Assembly: GCA_963920765.1 (NCBI GenBank)
Contig: OY987252.1
Span: forward strand, 1,366,501 to 1,430,500
Source of the DNA: Ulota crispa
Lineage: Eukaryota; Streptophyta; Bryopsida; Orthotrichales; Orthotrichaceae
Direction: 5' to 3'
Length of the DNA stretch: 64,000 nt
The position numbers and the translations under genes were made by a program. Every line of letters starts with the position of its first letter. Within the stretch, counting starts at the first letter, position 1. Below are positions 1-10,750 of the stretch, piece after piece. The notes under the pieces are model-generated. The model was not told the origin of the DNA and searched no databases. It worked only from the letters and a program-made list of their open reading frames with translations.

Positions 1-555
1 ACTCCAAATAGACTCCGTTTTCATTACAAAAATTTATTACATCAAGATTTGTTGTTAAAATTGAATTATGGCAACATTATGGAAGTTCCGAGATTGTGTA
101 AAATAATAATAGTTCCAAAGGCACCCTCTAATTTGATAAAAAATGTAAAATTAGCTATGGAGATTGTTTGTGGTCAAAAATTCATACGGACACAAAGCAG
201 AGATTTGGCAAGAAAGTCGTTTTGATTTAATAAATTTATATTGAATCGAGAGTCAAAAAAAGACACAGGATATGTCACTTACCTAGCACAAAGTACTCTA
301 CAAGGGCATACCATGTATAATTTCTTGGAAAAACTTATTATGATAATATCTTTTTACGATTACTCAGTTACAGTACAAAAAAGCTCCATTCAATTATCAA
401 TGCCAGCGCCGTTGTTACGATTATTTCCGGAAATACAAAATCATTTTGAGATTTTTGAACATATTCAAGGGTTTGATGTAACTATTGTTACTTCAGCCAA
501 AACACAAGATGAGGCTTTCATTTTGTGGAGTGGTTTTTTGCAAAAAGAGGTTTAG
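1..555 (+). pseudogene. rpl5: Mitochondrial ribosomal protein L5 fragment in nuclear DNA (NUMT-like)
   Basis: Frame 1 reads through from the first base to a TAG at 553-555 and gives a recognisable plant mitochondrial L5, a large-subunit ribosomal protein that contacts 5S rRNA. Seen: [19 protein letters not shown] near the N-terminus, [15 protein letters not shown] in the middle, and the conserved C-terminus [20 protein letters not shown]...[10 protein letters not shown]. About 184 codons are present, near full length; the start lies at or before the window edge. One in-frame TGA (223-225, KSF*FNKF) sits where R is expected, so CGA to TGA is the likely change. No mitochondrial gene is recognisable after 555 and transposons follow, so I call it a nuclear copy. 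Five N-terminal codons carry residues that flowering plants reach only by C-to-U RNA editing (see findings). A misassembled organelle piece is the main alternative. Confidence 0.85.
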
Positions 556-993
556 TCATATGTCAAATGACCTCATCTCTAAAAGTATAAGAAACAACCA
601 AAATTGAGAGATGTTTTGTTAAGTAGTATTAGAAGATAGTGTTCTTCATTGAAAGTGTTGAGTGATTATAACATTTCCTAAGCAGACTACATCTATGGAG
701 GAAAAGAATGCTTGATGTTGATAAAGATGAAACCAAGTGATTTAAGGAATGTCTATGCTCACATGCATCAAATGTGTTCAAGGATATTATAGTTGTATAC
801 TACTTCTGTAGGTAATTATGTTTGCATTTAACATAGGTATCAAAGAGACAGAGAAATTTTTGTTTTACATTATCACTAGTATTATGTTTGTTTATAACAT
901 GTGAATTAAGACTATTTCCTTTGAAAACTCTATGAAACACACGGACAGTTGTTTATGAGTTTGGTGTGATGGATGCAGAAGTTAAAAATATAG
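556..993. other. Spacer without a recognised gene
   Basis: AT-rich sequence between the rpl5 fragment and tnp2 copy 1. A short reading from an ATG near 580 stops quickly and matches nothing I know. The last part (up to ...ATAG at 993) reads as the 3' end of an intron leading into the next tnp2 exon. Confidence 0.5.
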
Positions 994-3192
994 CACTTGC
1001 TCAATCCTATGCGTTGTGAGAAAAATTTTAGTGAGAACATCACCAAAACAATTCTAGGATTGAAGGATTCTATTGGCAGTCGTCAAGATCTTCAATCTAT
1101 GAATATTTGCCGTGAGCTATGGATGACTGACAATGATACCGGACGGTCTACATTCCAACTACCCAAAGCTCCATACGTATTAACTACCAATGCGAAGTCC
1201 AAGGTTGTTGACATCATAAAAGCCCTAAAAAGTCTCACAAACTACGTAGGAGCCATTTAAAGAAGCTTGGAAGAAGGAAAACTGCAGTACATGAAGTCTC
1301 ATGATTACCATATATTTATACAACAAGTAAGTGAATTGTTTTGTGCAAGTCAATCAAGCCTAGGTAATTCAGAAGAAGGCGTGAACATAATTGATTAATG
1401 AAATATATAATGAACAATATCAGTCATTAATGAAAGTATGCATGAAATGTTTTTGGAGAAGAAGTAAGCACGTTTGTTAAAATGCTTGTGTTTGTAACCA
1501 TATTGTTCTCAATTTTCAGCAAGCAACTATGTTCATTATCATCTAATGTTGAACAGCAGTTTTTGTTTTCTACAGGTGCTTCCTGTAGCAGTACGCAATG
1601 TCTTAATAAAAGATGTTTGTCAAGCAATATTGAAAGTGAGCAGGATGTTTAAAAGGCTTTGTAAAAGAGAAGTGAAAGTATATGACCAGGAATCAGATAT
1701 GACAGATGTAGCAGATGCACTATGTTTGTTAGAAAAAGTTTTCCCTCCTACATTCATGGATATAATGACTCATCTCATGATTCATTTGGTGGAGGAGTTG
1801 TATGTATGCGGACTTGTGCATTGTAGGTGGATGTACCCAATGGAAAGGTACATAAAAACATTGAAGGAATATGTTAGAACATATGCAAGACCAGAGGCCA
1901 GCATGGCAGAGGGGTATTCAATGGCAGAAACGTTGGGGTATTGTACATAATACCTACAACATTTTGAGGGGACATCTTGTTGCATTTGGGATGAGAAAGA
2001 GGAACCGCATATGAAAGATGAAGATCCGCAAAGCAACGGGTGGTCAAGTCCCATGTCACAGCAATTTCGTGAGTGGGTGCACAGTTTTGTGTTATCTAAT
2101 TTGTTGGATTTGGAGCCTTGGAGATTGTAAGTGCCCATAGATGTGTTTGTAATATGATCTAATGAAAAGTTGTATGGAGTCAATGAAGAGTTGCTTTTTG
2201 GAACTGAAGTGGAGTGAGAGTATTAAGACTGTAATGTTTGTAACAAATTACAGTAGATAGTAATTGGTTTCCGGAAGTTAGTTAGCATAAGGAACATTGA
2301 TCTATAATCAGCATTCTCATGCAGGGTTTTATGGAGAATGCAAGAAGGTTTTTAGTGAAGTGTAAATAGACGTTGGCATTTTACTATTTGGGGTATTTAT
2401 TGTTGCTTCACAACATTTCAAAGTACTAATATTATACCACGTCATGTACTATTGTGACTTTGAATCAGGAAATATGCAACAACAAACAAAGAGAGAGTAA
2501 AAAGAAGAGAATTATATGCAAGGAGATTTAGAGACGAATTTGGCAAAAACTGTGCTATCATTTATTTAGAAGATTGTGAATCCCTACCTAAGTTCTCTAT
2601 ATGGTTGAATGAAGAGGTGATAAAAGTATTAGAAGGACCTGAAAAGCCTCAGGAGGACATTGTGGAGGCGTTACAGTTATTGGAGGAATTAGGCACAAGG
2701 TACCAAGCCATGTATGCTCATGGTATGCACCTCCCCGTACAAAGTGTAGAGCAAGATAAAATGACATTTGACAATGGAGTTGCCGCTTCCATTCTAAATT
2801 ACAGAACAAGAAGACAAAATGGAGGAATATGCCAATGGGACGGTGCTGAATACATTGGGTGGATTCAAGAGATCCTTGAATTAGACTATCATAGTCATTG
2901 TGTTATTGTATTAGTGTGTTCATGGGATAAAGCAAAGGTAGGTGAAGCTATTGGAGATGTAGTAAGAGATAAGTATGGGTTCACTTTGGCCAATTTCAGG
3001 AACACACTGCCATTGGGGCCAAAGTCTTTTGCTTTTCCAATGCAATGTCAACAAATTTTTGTCTTTGTTGATATGAAGAAGAGCAGGGCCACTAGATGAG
3101 ATTGGAAGGTTGTTTGTGGTATAGATGTGAGAGGCCAACGTGCAGAATCCATGGCTATGAGACCAGATATTGAGATGCTAGTGCCAATTTGA
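994..3192 (+). pseudogene. CACTA (En/Spm) tnp2 transposase, C-terminal half (DUF4218 + DUF4216), copy 1
   Basis: Exon 994-1326 starts after an AG at 992-993 with HLLNPMRCEKN, the conserved entry into DUF4218. An intron (1327-1575, GTAAGT...CTACAG) splits it after KSHDYHIFIQQ, and exon 1576-2126 continues VLPVAVRN...FPPTFMDIMTHL..HLVEEL...RWMYPMERY...KEYVRTYARPEASMAEGY. It ends at a GTAAGT donor at 2127. A third exon (about 2469-3192) carries DUF4216: EYIGWIQEILELDY, DKYGFTLANF, and SFAFPMQCQQIFVF. In-frame stops are at 1258 (TAA), 1948 (TAA) and 3097 (TGA). The upstream catalytic Transposase_21 part is missing. The spliced DUF4218 exon pair totals 884 nt, against 881 nt for the single exon in E2. 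Function in the intact family: cut-and-paste transposition of CACTA elements. Confidence 0.88.
1327..1575 (+). other. Extra intron inside DUF4218 of tnp2 copy 1
   Basis: 249 bp, donor GTAAGTGAAT, acceptor TTTTCTACAG, phase 0 between QQ and VLPVAVRN. The homologous exons of E2 (at about 33.28 kb) and E1 (at about 25.82 kb) read straight through QQVLPLCMRN and QQLTPLAL without an intron. Confidence 0.85.
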
Positions 3193-4859
3193 GATGCAGA
3201 GTTTGATAGACTTTGAATTTTATAGCCTTGACTCTGTGAGTACATACAAGTATGTGCAGGCATATTGGATATCTTTGTCAATTGTCAAGGCTTCATTTAC
3301 ATGTATTTTTCATTAAATTGAACTGTTGTATATGAATATGAAGAAGTGTACATCATTTCAGCAGAAACTTATGTTCCATGGGAAATGTAGTAATGTGAAG
3401 CCAAAAGCATTGTCTCATATTGAAATGTACCCAAAACTTAGTTGTAGCATACATGACATCTTGAATTTAGCTTTAGAAGCTCTTGTCCATTAGCCGCAGT
3501 TGATTAACATATATTGCTAATTTTGAGATGTAGGTATTTCTTGAAGTAAAAGAGAATCAGTATAATAGAATCGCTGAAGACAACATTATGCTATCGATGA
3601 AGATTCATGTATTGGACCTTATCACCTTCATTAATTTATTGCAGTAAGTAACTATGGAATAGCTGAATACATAGATATCTAGATATTCCAGTTGCTAGGG
3701 ACTTTGAGAAGCTCGGTTTGCAATAAAGCTTAGTAGGTAGATATTGGAGTAAATATTTTGCAATTAAGCTGTACTATGTCAAAATTGTACAGTCTTTCCA
3801 ATGAATTGATTGCATTTTGAATAAAAGATGTTCATTTTGGAATTCATACATCTGCTTATCTATGTTTGTTGAGTCTGATTTCTTAATAATAAGTGGAATG
3901 AGAAGTACAAAAACAGTAGCGTCTCTATTTGGTAGGTTAGAAAAAAAATTTGCTACAGAAAAGGTGACAACAGTTCATTAATGGGGTGAAGATTTAAATT
4001 AAAACAACATTTGAATAATGGTAAATGAAATAAAGAGTGAAACAAGAATTGCCTAATCAAATTGCAAATATTGAGAAGAAAAATTTATTTCACAAAATAG
4101 ATAAATATAAAATGTAATGTATGAGCACAGAAACAAAAGAATTTAACAAATTTAATATAAGATGATCAAAAATTATAAATTAGAAGAATAGGCATAGAGA
4201 ACTATATATTATTGAATTTGTGAAAAAAACCGCACAGTAACGATTTCATTTAGATTGAACATTATGTCCAGACACTGATGTACACGTGTCCACCCATGGA
4301 AGAGAACAAATTCACTTCAAGATATAAGTGTGAATATGGTAGCTTGAAAATTTGAAACCCAAACGTAATTGTGTGAACATAATTTGGACATAGGAAATTT
4401 CATTATTTATAGACGTACATGTGGAAGCTCTTAATTTGCTAGCATTTTTGAATGCAGAAAGCATTAATGAATGTCCTCAATTCTTGTTGAATAGAATGAA
4501 AGCAACCCTTTTGTCATGTCAAAAAATAATTTACAGCATCTACCTCGTCACTCAACATCTAAATCTAGAAATGAAAGTGAATTAGTTGTTTCCAAGTTTG
4601 ACCCGTAATAAAAAGCATTCTACAAAATACCATGTTCAGAGGTGTATGTGTTAAATAGCGTTTTATTACAATTCATGAGACATGCGTATATTCTTTAATG
4701 TGAAGTAAACAACGACTTACAAAATATTTGGCAAAATTGATTAGAAATCACTGATCAAACACAAAAACATCCTGAATAACACAGGAACTGAACTTACTTT
4801 TCTTCTAGTGATAATCCATCGCCTAAATGTGAATGGCCTCCATTCTTGCTTGAGTACAC
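3193..4859. other. AT-rich spacer, no gene seen
   Basis: No reading frame with family resemblance and no clear terminal repeats. Probably degraded transposon flank. Confidence 0.5.
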
Positions 4860-4901
4860 TAACGAGAGATGTAATTGAGGGGGCGCTTGGCCTTGCTTTG
4901 G

Positions 4902-4997
4902 GGACAAATAATCACAACATGTTAAGGGGGTTGGGCAACCAACCTCCTCTAACAAACCGGCTTACTTTTTGGGTGTATGACAAATAATCACAACATC
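4902..4997. repeat. Short direct repeat pair
   Basis: The string ACAAATAATCACAACAT occurs near 4902 and again near 4979, about 77 bp apart. It marks the left edge of the repeat-rich block that follows. Confidence 0.5.
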
Positions 4998-5362
4998 ACC
5001 CAAGTAGTGGTCAATGGCTAAGAATAGAGTTACTCACCTTTAAATAACTCAAAAGGATATCCAAGGGTGCAAAGTCACCACTAAACTAGCTAATGATCAA
5101 GAAATGACAGGTTTACTATCCAAGGCACCAAACTTATGACACAAATAGGAGTTAGCATGGAAATAATCCAAAGGGCGTTAGACACCAATATTTAATCTCA
5201 ACACTTAATGACCTTTGTGAAATATCCTCTTAAGCCAAGAAGTTGGTGAGAGATAAATATGGCTTGCCTCTTTCCTTCCCTTCCGTCTTTTTCTCAATTT
5301 GTCTTTTAGCTCTTCCTTGGAAGTTGGGCCAAAGGTTTGGGTAGGGGGCAGGCTTGGGCCAA

Positions 5363-5500
5363 TAGAGCCGCAGCGACGACGCTCTAGGGGCTGGTCCTGC
5401 GGCGACGGTTCTCAAAGCTGGCTCTCGCAGGGACGGCCCTTAGAGGCTGGCTCCGCGGCGTCAGTGCGTGCGGTGGCTAGCTCATGCAGCGTTGGCGTTG
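5363..5500 (+). repeat. GC-rich tandem repeat of about 28 bp
   Basis: Four diverged units begin GCTGGTCC/GCTGGCTC/GCTAGCTC at 5390, 5417, 5446 and 5476 (spacing 27, 29, 30). Each carries a GCGGCGACGG-like core. The block is strikingly GC- and CpG-rich compared with the AT-rich surroundings. Short ORFs run through both strands here, but they are by-products of the repeat and match no protein family I know. Confidence 0.7.
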
Positions 5501-5519
5501 AGCTAATTCTTGAGGAATG

Positions 5520-6190
5520 CTAAGCTTGGCAAGCTTGCTATGAGAGGTCTTGAGGGAATGCTAAGCAATTGCTAACAGTTGAGAGCTATTCTCGAGGGAA
5601 TTGAGCTCAAGGGTCTGAGCTAGAGAGCTGCTATGAGCAATCTTTGAGGGAACTAATCTTGAAGAAATGCTAAGCAAGCTACAGGTGGTTGTGAGCTAAG
5701 TCTTAGGGGAATTGGCTTGAGGGTCTGAGCTAGAGAGCTGCTGTGAGTGATCTTCAAGGGAACTGATCTTGAGGGAATGCTAAGCGAGCTATAGGTGGCT
5801 GTGAGCTAATTCTTGAGGGAATGCTAAGCAAATTGTTGATGACTGGTGAGCTAATCTCAAGAGAACTAATCTCATTGGGATGCTAAGTAATTGCTAATGG
5901 CTGGTAAGCTATGTCTTGAGAGAATGCTAAGCAATTGCTGATGGCTGTGAGTGATCTCAAGGGAATTGGCTCAAGGGTCTGAGCTAGAGAGCTGTTGTGA
6001 GTGATCTTGAGGGAATACTAAGCGAGATGCTGATGGCTAGTGAGCTAAGTCTCGAGGGAATACTAAGCAATTGTTGATGGGTGTGAGCTAATCTCAAGGG
6101 AATTGAGCTCAAGGGTTTGAGCTAGAGAGCTATTGTGAGTGATCTTGAGGGAGCTGAGCTTGGCAAGCTGCTGCAGATGAGTTCCAAGGG
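5520..6190 (+). repeat. Degenerate 45-60-bp tandem repeat with compound units
   Basis: Core CTTGAGGGAATGCTAAGC recurs at about 5549, 5768, 5812, 5871, 5916, 6005 and 6050, followed by (A)TTGCTGATGGCTG and GTGAGCTAAT. A second module, GGGTCTGAGCTAGAGAGCTG, recurs at about 5611, 5721, 5975 and 6113. The two modules alternate irregularly, giving a higher-order pattern. No long ORF. Confidence 0.75.
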
Positions 6191-8030
6191 GGGACTAGTG
6201 GCTGGTGAAGGGCCTCAAGGGCGGCGGTGGTCACAAGCTATAAGGAACTCAAGAGCAAGGGCAAGTTGCTAGCTCAAGGAGTTGAAATAGCAAAGTGACT
6301 TCTCAGAGAGCTCCAGGAGAATCAAGAGAGATGGCCAAAGTTGAGTTGAAAGGATTCAAGCGAAGCTGCTAGGAGGGCTTGTTCTGGTAGGGACGCTTGA
6401 GTTTTGATAGTGGTGTAGCAGGGCTAGTGGACTTGAGACAAGGTATCTATTCTAAGTATGGACTCTTGATGAACCACTAAACTTCCTAACTAGGACTTCA
6501 AAGAAGTATGGAAAAGCGGCAACTCCAAGTCTTAATCCAACTTCCTAGAGATTAGTACAACCAAAACACAAGGTTACGTGACTCTACTCCACCCAAATTC
6601 AAGGTAAAGTTCTTAACCTCCTATGAGAATGGGACACAACTCACAAGGGGAAGGCCCTTAGATACCAAGGAAAGTGATGATGTATTGCAAAAAGAACAAG
6701 TGACTACAAATGATGGTAAATGATAGTAATAGAAGGAGCGAGCAAGTGATAAGAGATAAGAGAGATGGTTTTGGGAGGAGGTGGACCTCCTTTTATACTT
6801 TTGGGGGAGGACACCTTGTCCCTCTATTTAGGAGATCCATAGATCCCTTGAAATCTACCTAAAATCTAAGAAAAACTCAAAATGGATGAAATCTAGATGA
6901 ATTTGCCATAACTTTTGTAGCCTAGCTCCAAACGACAAACAAATGGTGGCATTGGATTCCTTGGACCCAAAATAGCCGGTTTTGGTTGTTTACACTTCCA
7001 ACTCCAAGCTACAAGGCGTCAAGAATCTTGAATGAAGGGTTAGAGGTGGATGGATGAAAAACCTAGAATTGGGAGTTCATTTAAAAATGAGAAATTGACT
7101 TCTTGAGGTCTTCCAATGTTGTCAGGGGAGCCGGGAACACTCCATGCTTCTGTCAATGGGCTCCAAATGGATGATATCTTGAAATTGGATAGATGTTGTT
7201 GTTTGAGGCCTTGCCGTTATTGAAACAACTTGAAACTTGGGGGATTGTCATAAATCCTTGAGAAACTCATCCTTGAATTTTAATGGCATTTTATTGCCAT
7301 TTGTCAACCTCTTTCTATTGTCGTTGACTAGTAGCTTAGCAGGGTTGACCGTTTGGAATCACACTCCCTAAAGAGCAAAAGATATTGGGAACCTTGGGTA
7401 TGGATGCACCAAATATTGTTGTTGATAATTGTTGGGTTGTAAACTGATGATGTGGCCCTTGGCCATGGCATAACTAATCTATTCTTAAACTAACCCTCTC
7501 TAATTAGGCTAGTGGGGACTTTTGGAGGGGATCCCAAGCCCCTTGTATGTGTGTCATTCAATCTAACTAAAAACTACTAATTCTCACTAATTCACTCCTA
7601 ATGACTTATCAAATGGAGTAGGGTAAAAGGCATACCGCTAACCATTTGGTCTAACTAATCTAAGTCAACATAAATGGCTATTCCACTTATATTGATGTAA
7701 TTTTGAAACTAAGGAAAACAAAAAATGAATTCAGGAATTCTGGTGCTAAATTTGAAACTCACAATAGGGTGTAGAGTCAAGTGAGAAGGATGAATCAAGC
7801 GGGGGCTCACCGTCAAAAAATATTAATGAGGAAGTCAGAAGACATGGGACCGTTGGTTCTAAAGTCACAGGTGCTTAGATTGATTTTCTTACACAGAGAT
7901 AGGAATAGAGTCTCTGGTTAGAGTCGCTTGATAGCTTGATTCCAACCTTTTGTCATCTGTTCTTTCTGCAAAATTCTACAAAGACAATTCCACACTTCCA
8001 GTCACTGTGAATGAGGTAACGCTTTGATAG
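6191..8030. other. Non-coding stretch
   Basis: Contains purine-rich remnants of the preceding repeat up to about 6400. The rest has no recognisable domain. A TATA-like TTTTATACTTTTGG lies near 6792, but I cannot tie it to a gene. Confidence 0.4.
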
Positions 8031-8588
8031 TACTTGTTGGTTCTTGATTTGAATGGAGTCCATCTTCACAAGAATGTTGTCAATAAAAAGGCTGATGTAG
8101 TATATTGACTGGGGGTCAAAGCAGTCCTTGATTGGTTGCAGACTTGGGCAAGTATCAAGTTTTGGAGCTGCATGTCATACAATAACATGGGCCCTTTGTT
8201 AGATAGTCTGCTAGAAGGTTGTTCTTTTGGTCATAAAGACTTCAGTTATCTAACTCAAGCAACTTGCAAGTTGTCTAAATTTAAGAGAGCGAGTAGTCTA
8301 GGGAAACCCATTTTCCTCAAAGATCTATGGGACTTTGTTAAGCTTGGGCCTTTGATGCCACTTGTGAACATTCTTTTGATTGATGACACTCCAGTGAAGA
8401 TCCTAATAAATGATATTTTCTTCTCACTCCACCCTACGACATGGACTGGTGACAATAGTGACATTTTTCTCAATGACACTCTACATCCTTGGCTTGATTG
8501 TCTCTTTTGTTCAAATAAAGCTGTGGCGGACAATATCATGGCAAATCCTCTTCCAAGTTGTCAGAAGCCAAAAGATAGGAATTCTTGA
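8031..8588 (+). pseudogene. FCP1/NIF-like (HAD) phosphatase domain, decayed
   Basis: Frame 3 reads YLLVLDLNGVHLHKN from 8031, the plant FCP1-like form of the HAD nucleophile motif (DLNGV in place of DxDGT). It continues through a TGA at 8106 to VLDWLQTWASIKFWSCMSYNN (the family's 'W-S-S' region), then GKPIFLKDLWDF and LLIDDTPVKIL (the DDS/T-P-x-K motif with catalytic-site aspartates), and ends at 8588. The order and spacing match the NLI-interacting-factor domain (PF03031), which dephosphorylates phosphoserine proteins such as the RNA polymerase II tail. The second nucleophile-loop Asp is Asn here, as in many plant FCP1-like proteins, so activity is doubtful even before the stop. No start Met or flanking exons were identified. 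It may be a captured gene fragment or a retired host gene. Confidence 0.75.
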
Positions 8589-10639
8589 CTTGCACTTAAG
8601 ATTTTTGAAGGACTTGCGTCTAAGTAGGAGACCTTTGTGTGAGGACTCCATCGGGGATCCTCCAATAGTACTCTCTACTTGTACTTTTGTGTTTCTTACT
8701 AGAACAGTTTCTCTGGCCCTATCGTATAAAGTTATAAATTTTTATAGTATTATAAATGTACTAATCTACTTTTTTTATAAAGGCGCCAAACTGCCTTGGA
8801 CTATATTTCCTTGCATTCCTATATAAGTGAAGTACTTCTTTAGCAATAATGTCTCCTTCTCTATTTGAAGTTCAAGCATTTTCTTTGGTAATATTTTATT
8901 GAGTATTGTCCATAGCTCTAAAAGTGCCACATTTTATGAGTTCCAAGAATTTACAATTGGGCTTCAAATCATTGGAAGAAATGATTGTATTCTTATGCGG
9001 AAGTCATTCAAATTTGAATATGGGAGATTGGATCATTTATTCAAGGACTATGTTGTCTTTCTGAAATTTCCATCTCCAATTGTTCTTCACTAGTCTAATC
9101 ACGATCTAGTTTCACTCTATGTTATTTTTGATTTTTTTTTGTTGCCCATCTGCATTAAATGTTTGAAATGTTGAGTTTTACCTACTACTTGAGATGCTAT
9201 GACAAGGTATTTGAATTGCCTTGTCAATGTGGTTTTTAAATTAATCGGGGAATCCCCAATGATGGCATGTTCTTTTGATCTTTAGTCTTGACTGTGTCAT
9301 GAGGTTGCTCTTTGTAGGAGGCGGTGCTCATTGTACTGCGTGGTTCTTTATGCGTTGATGGTTTTATTAAGGATCTGCCTCAAAAAGTTGAAATCCAACC
9401 CGGTTTTGTCAACATGATTTGATTTTTGGTTAACCACACTTGCTGCAAGTTTTGGTCATCAATGCATCTAGAGACACTTGGAGAGCTACTTCATTGTATT
9501 CTATCCAGGCAAATAATTTCAAGGATTAGATTTGTTGTAGGGGCGGACTCTCTTGATAGAAGCCACCCTTGGCCTCATCCAACTAAAAGTTCTGAGGTTG
9601 CTCTTAGAGGTACCAAGGTATCGCAGATTATGTATGGATAAGAGAATTAAGATTATTAGTGTAGATCCTCTTAATTTGTGGACAGTATATGTCGAAAGAA
9701 TTTCCATACATGTTTCCAATACAATGGACACGTAGTTTTGATACATTAAGTAAGTATTTAATGCCTTCATATTTTGGTAAGGCAAGTGTTTGGTTTGTTT
9801 TCCTTATGAATAAATTATAGACAATCCACCTTCCACGTACAACTAGTTTTATGTTCACCAATGTCTTCATTAGCATTGCCTTTATTTCTCTTGATTGATG
9901 TTGTTGATGTTTGCATGACGTATATCCTTGCATTAGGGATCACTTGACAATTGGTTATGTTTGTCTTGTCAAAATCATTGCATCAGAAGATTTACTGATA
10001 GAGGTTTTTGTTGCTTTCATCTAAGACCCACTCTGTCAAGAGATCCCCCAACAGATTTTTGATTCAGTCACTTTTTGGATATCTCTGCAGTACATTATCC
10101 TTTAATACTTGATGAGTTCAATGGAATACTACCATTGAGAGATGCCATGATATAGGTTGGATAGTTGGATAGGCTAAAAGTAACCCCATGGGTGGTATTT
10201 TCATCTTCACCAATACGTAGGATGTTTGCTTCTCTCTATTTCCATAAATGGTAGATTGCAGATTACTCATGGAGTTAGGTTGGCAATGAATCAGGTTATG
10301 ATCCTAAACCCACTATCAGTCTTTTGCACATGACTACTTTGCAAGTTGAGATGTCATATCTCTTTTCATCTAGGAGTCTCTGGATTATGATTTTCCATCT
10401 CAACGGCAGAATTAGCCCATTTTTTGTTTATTAATCATGTATATGTCTTTCTACATGGAGACGTAATGTACATTGTGAAATCTCCTTTGACAACATAGTT
10501 ACACTAATCTTGATATTTATTGCATTTTGGAAAGCATAGCAACTTTTTATTGGGTACTCTAGAATGATCCCCCAATGAAATGTAACTTGCTCTAGTCTAA
10601 AATTCACCCTGTAGTCCAAAAGTAGTTAAATATGGCATT
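8589..10639. other. Non-coding stretch
   Basis: AT-rich with only short ORFs (64-138 codons) lacking recognisable motifs. No terminal or tandem repeats seen. Confidence 0.4.
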
Positions 10640-10642
10640 TTC

Positions 10643-10750
10643 TTTCTTTTTTTGAAAATTTCCAATGTACCATTTAGGCATTTGAAAATTGAGTGTGTGC
10701 AATTTTTATAGTTTGTCACATTTTTGAGCCACTCAACCATGCATTCACCC
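10643..10750 (-). mobile_element. Terminal fragment of GGGT element family C
   Basis: About 105 bp closely matches 27258-27364, the right end of the 761-bp element at 26604, in the same orientation. Shared blocks include TTTCCAATGTACCATTTAGG, ATAGTTTGTCAC and TTTTTGAGC, finishing CATTCACCC. Similarity stops upstream at the T-rich tract, and no matching left end was found, so this is a truncated copy. Confidence 0.65.

Noticed and set aside
5230..5523. Overlapping ORFs on both strands in the GC-rich block
   Set aside because: Low-complexity repeat translation with no family resemblance.
10546..10750. TATT-GGGTACTC at 10546 as the left end pairing with the family C terminus at 10750 (followed by TATT)
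   Set aside because: The ends share only GGGT, the interval would be about 200 bp, and the interior does not match family C beyond the right 105 bp.
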